Below are positions 1 to 5,158 of a stretch of DNA of 6,380 bases, one piece after another (the first letter of the stretch is position 1; every line of letters begins with the position of its first letter). The translations under genes were made by a program, and so were the position numbers. The stretch covers positions 1 through 6,380 of the forward strand of contig JBKJML010000189.1 of NCBI GenBank assembly GCA_046596415.1, in the 5' to 3' direction. The DNA is from JBKJML01 sp046596415 (GTDB lineage Bacteria > Actinomycetota > Thermoleophilia > Gaiellales > Gaiellaceae). The notes below the pieces were generated by a model that searched no databases, had not been told where the DNA came from, and saw only the letters and a list, made by a program, of their open reading frames with translations.

Positions 1-1
1 C

Positions 2-1162
2 ACGATCGCGTACGTCGACCCGGGCAACTTCGCCACGAACGTCCAGGGCGGCGCGCGCTACGGCTACCTGCTCCTCTGGGTGATCCTCGGCGCGAACCTG
101 ATGGCGATGCTCGTGCAATACCTCTCCCAGAAGCTGGGCATCGCGACGGGCAAGAACCTGCCGGAGCACTGCCGCGAGCAGTTCCCGCGCCCCATCGTCT
201 GGGGCCTTTGGGTGCAGGGCGAGCTGATCGCGATGGCGACCGACCTGGCGGAGTTCGTCGGCGCGGCGATCGCGCTCAACCTCCTGTTCGGGATCCCGCT
301 CTTCCCGGCGGGCCTGATCACAGCGGTCGTCGCATTTGGCATCCTGGCGCTCCAGCCGCGGGGCTACCGGCGCTTCGAGGTCACGATCGTCGGGATGCTG
401 GCGATCATCCTGCTCGGCTTCCTCTACGACACGCTTCGCATCGGTGCGGACGGGTCCGAGGTGGCACGCGGCTTCGTGCCCGGGTTCGCCGGGACGGACA
501 GCATCCTGCTCGCGACGGGGATCCTCGGCGCGACCGTGATGCCGCACGTCATCTACCTGCACTCGGCGCTCGTCCAGGATCGCCTCCAACCACGCGACGA
601 CCGTGAGCGCCGCCGGCTGCTCAACTTCGGCACGATCGACGTCGTCGTCGCAATGGGGATCGCCGGCATCGTCAACATGTCGATGCTCGTCGTCGCAGCG
701 TCCGTCTTCCACGACTCGGGCCGCACCGGCGTCGACTCGATCGAGGGCGCGCACGCCGGGCTCGAGACGCTTGTGGGCTCCGGCGCGGCGCTCGCGTTCG
801 CCCTCGCGTTGCTCGCCTCGGGGCTCGCGGCCTCCGCGGTCGGCACCTACGCCGGGCAGGTCGTGATGCAGGGGTTCATCAACCGCTCGATTCCGCTCGT
901 GCTGCGGCGGGCCGTCACGATGGCGCCGGCGCTCGTCGTGCTCGCGATCGGGCTCGACCCGACGCGTTCCCTGATCCTGAGCCAGGTCGTGCTCTCGTTC
1001 GGGATCCCGTTCGCCCTCGTCCCGCTCGTCTTGCTGACCCGGCGCAAGGATGTGATGGGCACCTTCGTGAACGCCAGGCTGACGACCTATGCCGCGACAG
1101 CCTGCGCCAGCCTGATCATCGGGCTCAACGCGTTCCTGCTCTACCAGACGCTCCTCGGCTGA
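2..1162 (+). CDS. mntH: Nramp-family Mn2+/Fe2+ : H+ symporter (MntH-like), 5' end missing
   Basis: This is an inner-membrane secondary transporter of the Nramp (SLC11/MntH) family, which imports Mn2+ and related divalent metals with protons. The frame is already open at base 2, so the gene begins left of the window. 386 residues are present, and about 30-40 N-terminal residues are probably missing compared with a typical protein of about 410. The TM1 metal-binding motif DPGN is at fragment residues 6-9, and the TM6 motif ATVMPH is at about 177-182 with the metal-binding Met at about 180. The TM3 signature MATDLAEFVGAAIALNLLFG is also present. Many hydrophobic segments continue to the C-terminus. 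An in-frame GTG at base 80 lies after the DPGN motif and cannot be the true start. The stop is TGA at 1160-1162, and no convincing terminator follows. Family assignment is firm; Mn2+ as the main substrate is inferred from bacterial relatives. Confidence 0.95.
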   Translation, partial: TIAYVDPGNFATNVQGGARYGYLLLWVILGANLMAMLVQYLSQKLGIATGKNLPEHCREQFPRPIVWGLWVQGELIAMATDLAEFVGAAIALNLLFGIPLFPAGLITAVVAFGILALQPRGYRRFEVTIVGMLAIILLGFLYDTLRIGADGSEVARGFVPGFAGTDSILLATGILGATVMPHVIYLHSALVQDRLQPRDDRERRRLLNFGTIDVVVAMGIAGIVNMSMLVVAASVFHDSGRTGVDSIEGAHAGLETLVGSGAALAFALALLASGLAASAVGTYAGQVVMQGFINRSIPLVLRRAVTMAPALVVLAIGLDPTRSLILSQVVLSFGIPFALVPLVLLTRRKDVMGTFVNARLTTYAATACASLIIGLNAFLLYQTLLG

Positions 1163-1209
1163 GGAGCACCCAGCCGGGCCGCGGAGGCAACCCTGGTTGG
1201 CGCCGCTGC

Positions 1210-1215
1210 TAGCGT
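1210..1215 (+). promoter_or_regulatory. -10-like box TAGCGT for a leaderless ClpS-like transcript
   Basis: TAGCGT ends 7 nt before the ATG at 1223, and no Shine-Dalgarno sequence is in the usual window. The nearest GGAGG (1183-1187) is 35 nt upstream of the ATG, which is too far. This fits the TAnnnT-plus-short-spacer layout known for leaderless actinobacterial genes, with transcription starting at or next to the start codon. No -35 hexamer is evident at a 16-18 bp spacing. Confidence 0.5.
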
Positions 1216-1222
1216 CTCGGGC

Positions 1223-1522
1223 ATGAGCCCTGCCACCCAGACGCCGACCCGCGAGCGTGTCGACCGCGGCACGGGCAGCGGCCTCGGCCCGCCCTGGGAC
1301 GTGACCGTCCTGAATGACCACCACAACACCTTCGAAGGCGTTGCGTTCGCGATTTCGAGCACGGTTCCGAACACGAGCTACGACAAAGGGATGAAGCTCG
1401 CGAACCAGATCCACTCGGCCGGCCGTGCCACGGTCTGGTCGGGCCACCAGGAGCTTGCCGAGCTCTACTGGTCGCAGCTCCGCGACCATGGGCTGACGAT
1501 GGCGCCGCTCGAGCGGCAGTGA
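1223..1522 (+). CDS. clpS: ClpS-like ATP-dependent Clp protease adaptor (ClpS2-like)
   Basis: This small cytosolic protein (99 aa) resembles ClpS, the adaptor that binds N-degron substrates and hands them to a ClpA or ClpC unfoldase. The disordered-looking N-terminal tail (about residues 1-24) fits the ClpS extension that engages the unfoldase. The core starts at WDVTVLND (25-32). N31, D32 and H64 (in IHSAG) match E. coli N34, D35 and H66, which hold the substrate's free amino group. The end, ELAELYWSQLRDHGLT, resembles the last helix and strand of ClpS2-type proteins. The position of E. coli gatekeeper Met40 appears to be Phe37, so residue preference may differ. The ATG at 1223 has a TAnnnT box 7 nt upstream and no Shine-Dalgarno sequence. 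No clpA or clpC gene is in the window. The family call is good; which unfoldase it serves and its specificity are unknown. Confidence 0.85.
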   Translation: MSPATQTPTRERVDRGTGSGLGPPWDVTVLNDHHNTFEGVAFAISSTVPNTSYDKGMKLANQIHSAGRATVWSGHQELAELYWSQLRDHGLTMAPLERQ

Positions 1523-1545
1523 CGCCGGAGTGGTTTCGGCCGCGG

Positions 1546-1551
1546 TAGGAT
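1546..1551 (+). promoter_or_regulatory. -10-like box TAGGAT for a leaderless cytochrome c transcript
   Basis: TAGGAT ends 6 nt before the GTG start at 1558, and the 35 bp gap after the ClpS-like gene contains no well-placed Shine-Dalgarno sequence. The layout matches that before the ClpS-like gene, suggesting that the cytochrome gene has its own promoter rather than relying on read-through. A -35 element is not recognisable. Confidence 0.5.
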
Positions 1552-1557
1552 CGCGCC

Positions 1558-2112
1558 GTGCTGATCGCGATCACTTCCAGCGGCAAGGTCGGCCTCGGGC
1601 TCGCCGCCCTGCTCTTCATCGTCTTCGCAGTTCTGACCGCGATCGTCATCCCCCGGTCGCGGCCGGGCTTCCCCGGCGACCGGCTGCCGCAGTTCATGCT
1701 CGTCTCGCTCGTTCTCTTCGTCGCGATGATCACGGCCGTCGTCGTCTTCGCCAAGGAAGGGGGGGAGGAGGAGCATGCTGCGGGCGGCGAGTCGGTGCCT
1801 GTCGAGACCCAGCCCGCGCCCACCGGGAGCACCGGCGCGACCACTGAAACCGGCAGCGCAGAGGTGACGGGCGATCCGGCGAAGGGCGAGCCCGTCTTCG
1901 CCGCCGCAGGCTGCAACAGCTGCCACACGCTCTCGGCTGCGAACGCGAACGGCAACATCGGCCCGAACCTCGACGACGCGAAGCCCTCGTTCGACCTGGT
2001 CGTGGAGCGTGTGAGCGAAGGCAAGGGTGTGATGCCGTCGTTCAAGGGCCAGCTCACCGACGAGCAGATCCGCGACGTCGCAGCGTTCGTCGCCGAGTCG
2101 ACGAAGGGCTGA
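1558..2112 (+). CDS. Membrane-anchored class I cytochrome c
   Basis: The 184-aa protein has two N-terminal hydrophobic helices (about 11-32 and 46-65), a low-complexity linker rich in Glu, Thr, Gly and Pro (about 66-104), and a C-terminal mono-haem cytochrome c domain (about 105-184). The haem motif is CNSCH (C119, C122 for covalent attachment, H123 as axial ligand), followed by GPNL. The likely distal ligand is M159 in GVMPSF. With two helices, both termini of the anchor face outward, so the haem domain should sit on the outer face of the membrane and shuttle electrons between respiratory complexes. The partner cannot be identified because no oxidase or bc complex gene is nearby. The GTG at 1558 is chosen because it is preceded by TAGGAT with a 6-nt gap and because the first helix follows directly. 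The downstream hairpin at 2125-2146 probably ends the transcript. Confidence 0.9.
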   Translation: MLIAITSSGKVGLGLAALLFIVFAVLTAIVIPRSRPGFPGDRLPQFMLVSLVLFVAMITAVVVFAKEGGEEEHAAGGESVPVETQPAPTGSTGATTETGSAEVTGDPAKGEPVFAAAGCNSCHTLSAANANGNIGPNLDDAKPSFDLVVERVSEGKGVMPSFKGQLTDEQIRDVAAFVAESTKG

Positions 2113-2124
2113 AGCCAGAACGAG

Positions 2125-2146
2125 GACGGGCCCCGAAGGGCCCGTC
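2125..2146. terminator. Bidirectional hairpin between cytochrome c and tRNA-Ser(GGA)
   Basis: A perfect 9-bp inverted repeat (GACGGGCCC / GGGCCCGTC) encloses four bases. The loop reads CGAA on the plus strand and TTCG on the minus strand, giving a very stable C(UUCG)G tetraloop in leftward RNA. It lies 12 bp after the cytochrome stop and 6 bp past the 3' end of tRNA-Ser(GGA), so it can serve both converging transcripts. Neither side has a strong T-tract; the minus side continues CTCGTTCTGG. Confidence 0.7.
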
Positions 2147-2152
2147 GTCAGG

Positions 2153-2241
2153 CGGAGAGGGCGGGATTTGAACCCGCGAAACGCCTTTCGACGCTTACGC
2201 GATTTCCAGTCGCGCTCCTTCGGCCGCTCGGACACCTCTCC
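2153..2241 (-). tRNA. tRNA-Ser, anticodon GGA
   Basis: Read on the minus strand, this is an 89-nt class II tRNA. The acceptor arms GGAGAGG (2241-2235) and CCTCTCC (2160-2154) pair perfectly, with discriminator G at 2153. The anticodon stem CGCGA/TCGCG closes the loop CTGGAAA, giving anticodon GGA for UCC and UCU codons. The long variable arm AAGCGTC/GGCGTTT closes on GAAA, and the T arm is GCGGG-TTCAAAT-CCCGC. CCA is not encoded; the genome continues CCT, so CCA must be added enzymatically. The D-arm, long variable arm and G73 are standard serine identity features. Confidence 0.97.
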
Positions 2242-2253
2242 GCGGCTCGCGAC

Positions 2254-2259
2254 AGGGTA
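2254..2259 (-). promoter_or_regulatory. -10-like box TACCCT for tRNA-Ser(GGA)
   Basis: On the minus strand, TACCCT ends 12 nt before the mature tRNA 5' end. This fits a start about 5-6 nt upstream of the tRNA, leaving a short leader for RNase P. A 17-bp spacer would place the -35 inside the preceding hairpin, and no good hexamer is seen. Confidence 0.4.
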
Positions 2260-2277
2260 TCCGAGCCCGGAAACGCA

Positions 2278-2298
2278 GAAGGCGCCGGGGGCGCCTTC
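2278..2298 (-). terminator. Hairpin after tRNA-Ser(CGA)
   Basis: A perfect 9-bp inverted repeat (GAAGGCGCC / GGCGCCTTC) with a 3-nt loop lies 8 bp beyond the 3' end of tRNA-Ser(CGA). In leftward RNA it is followed by TGCGTTTCC, only a short T-run. It likely separates the two tandem minus-strand tRNA genes, each of which has its own -10-like box. Confidence 0.65.
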
Positions 2299-2306
2299 AC
2301 GTCGAG

Positions 2307-2396
2307 CGGAGGGGGAGGGATTTGAACCCTCGATCCGCCGTTAAGACGGATAACGGTTTTCGAGACCGCCGCATTCGACCGCTCTGCCACCCCTCC
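2307..2396 (-). tRNA. tRNA-Ser, anticodon CGA
   Basis: This is a 90-nt class II tRNA on the minus strand. The acceptor arms GGAGGGG (2396-2390) and CCCCTCC (2314-2308) pair perfectly, with discriminator G at 2307. The anticodon stem GCGGT/ACCGT (one G-U pair) closes CTCGAAA, giving anticodon CGA for the UCG codon. The variable arm pairs ATCCG with CGGAT and can extend inside with CCGT/ACGG. The T arm is GAGGG-TTCAAAT-CCCTC. CCA is not encoded. UCG is common in the genes of this window, which suits a dedicated tRNA. Confidence 0.97.
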
Positions 2397-2408
2397 CTGC
2401 GGAGCGAA

Positions 2409-2414
2409 AGACTA
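2409..2414 (-). promoter_or_regulatory. -10-like box TAGTCT for tRNA-Ser(CGA)
   Basis: On the minus strand, TAGTCT ends 12 nt before the mature 5' end of tRNA-Ser(CGA), the same distance as the TACCCT box of the GGA gene. No -35 hexamer with normal spacing is seen. Confidence 0.4.
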
Positions 2415-2451
2415 GCGGCAGCCGCCGGTGCCACCCGCGACGTTGTGCCGA

Positions 2452-2498
2452 CCAAAAAAGAAGACGCCCGCCTTCTGTTGCCGCAGAGGGCGGGCGTC
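2452..2498 (-). terminator. Strong minus-strand intrinsic terminator with U-tract
   Basis: The arms 2463-2472 and 2489-2498 (GACGCCCGCC / GGCGGGCGTC) pair perfectly over 10 bp. The stem extends through one U-G pair and four more pairs (2474-2477 with 2484-2487), closing on a 6-nt loop. In leftward RNA the hairpin is followed at once by TTCTTTTTTGG, the best U-tract of any hairpin in the window. The plus-strand side has no T-tract. No recognised minus-strand gene ends just upstream of it: the next feature to the right is a plus-strand tRNA. Confidence 0.85.
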
Positions 2499-2605
2499 GC
2501 GGTTCGCCGGTCAATCAAGGGGGGAGATTCCGGCCCTCGCAGCTTCGCAGTTCCACCTGGACGGGCCATGCCCCCGAAGGGTGATTTTCTGCAGACGGCG
2601 TGCGG
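2499..2605 (-). other. Structured non-coding interval; candidate small RNA ending at the 2452-2498 terminator
   Basis: No credible protein gene lies here. A long dyad spans 2519-2575: GGGGGG (2519-2524) can pair with CCCCC (2571-2575), and nested inside, GGCCC (2532-2536) pairs with GGGCC (2563-2567). The two stems are separated by an internal loop and enclose 26 nt. On the minus strand it begins GGGGGC and lies just upstream of the strong terminator, as expected for a small RNA of about 130 nt. A clear promoter is not seen; GAAAAT near 2584 on the minus strand is only a weak -10 candidate. The strand follows from the terminator. It may instead be a tRNA spacer with stable structure. Confidence 0.35.
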
Positions 2606-2611
2606 TACCAT
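2606..2611 (+). promoter_or_regulatory. -10-like box TACCAT for tRNA-Ser(GCT)
   Basis: TACCAT ends 13 nt before the mature tRNA 5' end at 2625, matching the layout of the other two tRNA genes. Upstream, a T-rich stretch at 2585-2590 is too close (15 bp spacer) and too weak a match to call a -35. Confidence 0.4.
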
Positions 2612-2624
2612 GGCCCGGCTGTCT

Positions 2625-2715
2625 GGAGAAGTGGCCGAGTGGCTGAAGGCGGCGCCCTGCTAAGGCGTTATGGGGGTGAATGCCTCCATCGAGGGTTCGA
2701 ATCCCTCCTTCTCCG
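2625..2715 (+). tRNA. tRNA-Ser, anticodon GCT
   Basis: This is a 91-nt class II tRNA. The acceptor arms GGAGAAG (2625-2631) and CTTCTCC (2708-2714) pair perfectly, with discriminator G at 2715. The anticodon stem GCGCC/GGCGT (one G-U pair) closes CTGCTAA, giving anticodon GCT for AGC and AGU codons. The variable arm pairs ATGGGGG with CCTCCAT, and the T arm is GAGGG-TTCGAAT-CCCTC. CCA is not encoded. It is transcribed away from the other two serine tRNAs and toward the response regulator gene. Confidence 0.97.
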
Positions 2716-2730
2716 CTCGACGCGCCGGCC

Positions 2731-2766
2731 GCGCCCGCTCCCGGCAGAGCCGGGCTTCGCGGGCGC
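2731..2766. terminator. Two-tier hairpin between converging tRNA-Ser(GCT) and response regulator genes
   Basis: Outer arms GCGCCCGC (2731-2738) and GCGGGCGC (2759-2766) enclose a second perfect stem CCCGGC (2740-2745) / GCCGGG (2749-2754) with loop AGA. The stems are offset by a 1 nt / 4 nt internal loop. It lies 15 bp past the tRNA 3' end and 17 bp past the regulator stop codon, so it can act on both transcripts. Neither side has a U-tract, so termination may be incomplete or need Rho. Confidence 0.6.
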
Positions 2767-2783
2767 TCCCGCCGGAAGCCCCG

Positions 2784-3470
2784 TTAGCTGCCGCCACCGC
2801 CCGACCAGCGATAGAGATGCTCCGGCCGGCCGGTAGCGCCGTAGCGGAGGGTGAGGTCGACGGATCCGAGCTCCTCCAGGTACTCCAGATAGCGGCGGGC
2901 GGTTCCGCGGCTGATCCCCGCCTTCTCGGCCACGTCGGCCGCCGATACTTCGGACGCCGCAGCCCGGGCGGCGTCGACCACGAGGCCGAGTGTGGGAGCC
3001 GAGATGCCCTTCGGCAGCCGGGAGCGGCCCTCGACGCGCAGCAGCGAGAAGAGATGGTCGACCTCGCTCTGGTTTGCCTCCCGAAGCCGGTCGAAGCGCT
3101 GCTTGAGCGCCGCGTACCGCTCGAGCCGGTCACGGAAGGTCTCGAAGAGAAACGGCTTGACAAGGTAATGGACGACACCGCCCTGCATCGCGGCACGGAG
3201 CGTCTTCACGTCCTTCGCGGCCGTCACCGCGATCACGTCCACGGCCGCCTCATCGCTCTGGCGAAGGTCGCGGATCACGTCGAGGCCGCTCATATCGGGC
3301 AGGTAGATGTCGAGCAGCACGAGATCGGGGCGCAGGCGGTGGATGAGCTCGAGCGCCTCGGCGCCGGTGTGGGCCTCTCCTACAGCTTCGAAGCCGGGGA
3401 CCCGGTCGACGTACGAGCGGTGAATCGATGCCGACATGAAATCGTCGTCGACGACGCAGGTGCGAATCAC
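2784..3470 (-). CDS. CitB/DpiA-type response regulator
   Basis: This 228-aa cytosolic DNA-binding regulator is phosphorylated by the sensor kinase encoded just upstream. The receiver domain (about 3-118) has the acidic pair D9/D10 (in VVDDD), phospho-acceptor D54 in LLDIYLPD, T83 and K105 in VKPF. A linker helix follows, then a winged-helix-like output with the HTH segment SAADVAEKAGISRGTARRYL (176-195). The tail GRPEHLYRW is typical of the CitB/DpiA/DcuR group that controls carboxylate metabolism. The start is GTG at 3470, whose TG forms the start of the kinase stop TGA (GTGA, 4-bp overlap). A GGAGG sits 7 nt before it inside the kinase gene, so translation is probably coupled. Likely targets are the divergent promoters beyond the kinase gene. 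The run GGGGS at the C-terminus is unusual but short. Confidence 0.93.
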   Translation of the reverse strand: MIRTCVVDDDFMSASIHRSYVDRVPGFEAVGEAHTGAEALELIHRLRPDLVLLDIYLPDMSGLDVIRDLRQSDEAAVDVIAVTAAKDVKTLRAAMQGGVVHYLVKPFLFETFRDRLERYAALKQRFDRLREANQSEVDHLFSLLRVEGRSRLPKGISAPTLGLVVDAARAAASEVSAADVAEKAGISRGTARRYLEYLEELGSVDLTLRYGATGRPEHLYRWSGGGGS

Positions 3471-5083
3471 AGCGCCGCCTCCAGGGGTTTCTCGTCGTGC
3501 GGGAGGAAGGCGGTGAACAGCGCCCCGGAGTCGTTCTCGACGGTGACGTAGCCTCCCGCGCGTCGCCGCACGGTCTGGCTGACGAGTGCGAGCCCCAGGC
3601 CGCGACGGCCGGCGCCGATCGCCACCTTCGTCGTGAACCCGTCCCGGAAGATCTCCTCGACGAGCGTCGGGTCGACCCCCGGCCCTGAGTCACGCACGAG
3701 GACGACGACGCCGCCGGCCTCCTCACGCAGCGTCACCGCGATCGAGCCGCCACCGGCGGCGGTGACCGAATCGAGCGCGTTGTCGACGAGGTTTCCCACC
3801 ACCGTGACGAGGTCGCGCGTGTCGGCTAGCCCCTCCGGCAGCCGCGAGTCGTCGGTCACGCGCAGCTCGATCCCGCGCTCCGACGCGACTGCCGCCTTGC
3901 CGAGGAGCAAGGCCGCGAGTGTCGGCTCGCCGACCTTCTCGACGAGCGAGGCGACGAGCTCCTGGTGGACGTTGGAGGAGGTGCTGATGAACCGGATCGC
4001 GTCGTCGGGGCGCCCGAGCTCGAGGAGGCCGGCGACGACGTGGAGCCGGTGCGAGAACTCGTGCTCCTGCGCTCGCAAAGCCTCCGCGAGGCTCCGCACG
4101 TCGTTCAGCTCGCGCAGCAGCACCTCGAGCTCAGTCCGGTCGCGGAGCGTGACGACGGCGCCGACGTCGCGCCCGCGCACCTTGACCGGCATCCGGTTCG
4201 CGACGAGGACGCGGTCCTCGACGAGCACGACCTGGTCGGGGCCGTCGACGAGCCCGCCGAGCACGTCGCGGACGTGTCCGGCAGGGACGATGTCGGCGAG
4301 CCGCCGTCCGATCGTGAGCTCGTCCAGGTCGAGCAGCCGGCGGGCCTCGTCGTTGACGAGGATCACGCGCCCGGTCGTGTCGGTCGCGACCATGCCCTCG
4401 CGGATTCCGTGCAGGACCGCCTCGCGTTGCTCGAGCAGGGCCGCGATCTCGGTCGGCTCGAGCCCGAATGTCTGCCGCTTGATCCGGCGTGCGAGCAGGA
4501 TCGAGCCGAACGCGCCGAGCGCGAGGCCGATCGCCGGCGGGATCAGGAGCACCGGCAAGTCGTGCCTGAGTTGGGCGCTCACGCGGCTCGCGAGCAGTCC
4601 CACCGAGACCAGGCCGATCACCGTGCCGGCGCGATTCCGTACCGGCACCTTGGCTCGCATCGAACGGCCGAGTGAGCCCGTCTGGACGCCCACGTACTCG
4701 CGACCGAGCAGAGCCTCGCTCGGGTCGGTCGACACGGGCTGTCCGATCTTCGCCGGGTCGGGGTGCGAGTAGCGGATCCCGTCCGTGTTCGCGACGACGA
4801 CGAACGACGCGCCCGTCCTGACGCGGATCCGCTCCGCGATCGGGTTGATGATCCGCTCCGGGTGAGCGGCGCCGAAGGCCGCGCGGATCTCGGGCACCTG
4901 CGAAACCGTGCGGGCGATTGCGAGCGACTGCCGGCCCGACTCGCGGTCGAGTTGCGCACGCGCCTGGCGGATCGAGACGCCGACGCCGACTCCGAGTGTG
5001 AGCACGATGATCGCCAGCTGGAGCAGTGCGATCTGGGTCGAGAGCCGCAGCCGACCCCAACCCCAGCGTCGGTCGAGCGCCAT
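3467..5083 (-). CDS. CitA/DcuS-type membrane sensor histidine kinase
   Basis: This 538-aa inner-membrane kinase senses an extracellular ligand and phosphorylates the adjacent regulator. Order: TM1 (about 15-37), extracytoplasmic Cache-type sensor (38-174), TM2 (about 175-198), PAS (about 218-320), dimerisation helix with H-box HEFSHRLHVVAGLLEL (341-356; H341 is the likely phospho-acceptor), and an ATPase domain with N-box GNLVDNALDS (430-439), DSGPG (465-469) and GRRGLGLAL (492-500). The sensor carries RYSHP (R104, H107) and GSLGRSMRAKVPV (R143, K145). These appear to match the citrate-binding R66, H69, R107 and K109 of Klebsiella CitA, whereas DcuS has Arg-x-Phe at the second site. The start is set at ATG 5083 because TACACT lies 7 nt upstream. 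A TTG at 5104 would add seven residues but lies upstream of that box. Family is firm; a citrate-like ligand is inferred. Confidence 0.92.
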   Translation of the reverse strand: MALDRRWGWGRLRLSTQIALLQLAIIVLTLGVGVGVSIRQARAQLDRESGRQSLAIARTVSQVPEIRAAFGAAHPERIINPIAERIRVRTGASFVVVANTDGIRYSHPDPAKIGQPVSTDPSEALLGREYVGVQTGSLGRSMRAKVPVRNRAGTVIGLVSVGLLASRVSAQLRHDLPVLLIPPAIGLALGAFGSILLARRIKRQTFGLEPTEIAALLEQREAVLHGIREGMVATDTTGRVILVNDEARRLLDLDELTIGRRLADIVPAGHVRDVLGGLVDGPDQVVLVEDRVLVANRMPVKVRGRDVGAVVTLRDRTELEVLLRELNDVRSLAEALRAQEHEFSHRLHVVAGLLELGRPDDAIRFISTSSNVHQELVASLVEKVGEPTLAALLLGKAAVASERGIELRVTDDSRLPEGLADTRDLVTVVGNLVDNALDSVTAAGGGSIAVTLREEAGGVVVLVRDSGPGVDPTLVEEIFRDGFTTKVAIGAGRRGLGLALVSQTVRRRAGGYVTVENDSGALFTAFLPHDEKPLEAAL

Positions 5084-5090
5084 GCCGGAG

Positions 5091-5096
5091 AGTGTA
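5091..5096 (-). promoter_or_regulatory. -10-like box TACACT for the sensor kinase operon
   Basis: On the minus strand, TACACT ends 7 nt before the ATG at 5083, and no Shine-Dalgarno sequence precedes that ATG. The box overlaps the coding sequence of the longer TTG-start model, which argues for the ATG and for a leaderless transcript. The closest -35 candidate, TCGAAA (5121-5116), has a long 19-bp spacer. Confidence 0.5.
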
Positions 5097-5158
5097 GACC
5101 GCAAGCTTCACCTGCTTTCGAGGCGAAAAGGGACAAAACGCTCTCAACCGACGAAACT

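Noticed and set aside
1163..1557. One operon from the Nramp gene through the cytochrome gene
   Set aside because: Gaps of 60 and 35 bp each contain a TAnnnT box at leaderless spacing and no Shine-Dalgarno sequence in range, so separate promoters are more likely, though read-through cannot be excluded.
2519..2524. Six-cytosine run on the minus strand, suggesting actinobacterial 6C RNA
   Set aside because: 6C RNA has two hairpins with C-rich loops. Only one six-C run is present, and it can be paired with GGGGG in the dyad.
2519..2575. Minus-strand resemblance to bacterial SRP (4.5S) RNA, including a GGGGGC start, CAGGT...GGAA...GAAGC, and a place beside serine tRNAs
   Set aside because: The near-invariant GGAAGGAAGCAG core is absent: the window has GGAACTGCGAAGCTG, and the short helix closing the GGAA tetraloop cannot form. 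Similarity is partial and may be chance. A covariance-model search would settle it.
2322..2663. Plus-strand frame of 113 codons through the tRNA region
   Set aside because: It overlaps two tRNA genes, a terminator and the dyad, and has no Shine-Dalgarno sequence or motif.
2153..2715. tRNA genes as an attachment site for an integrated element
   Set aside because: No integrase, no direct repeat of a tRNA 3' end at a distance, and no change in base composition in the flanks.
3633..4772. Plus-strand frame of 379 codons opposite the kinase gene
   Set aside because: It is Ser/Arg/Thr low-complexity, typical of the antisense of a high-GC gene, with no recognisable domain.
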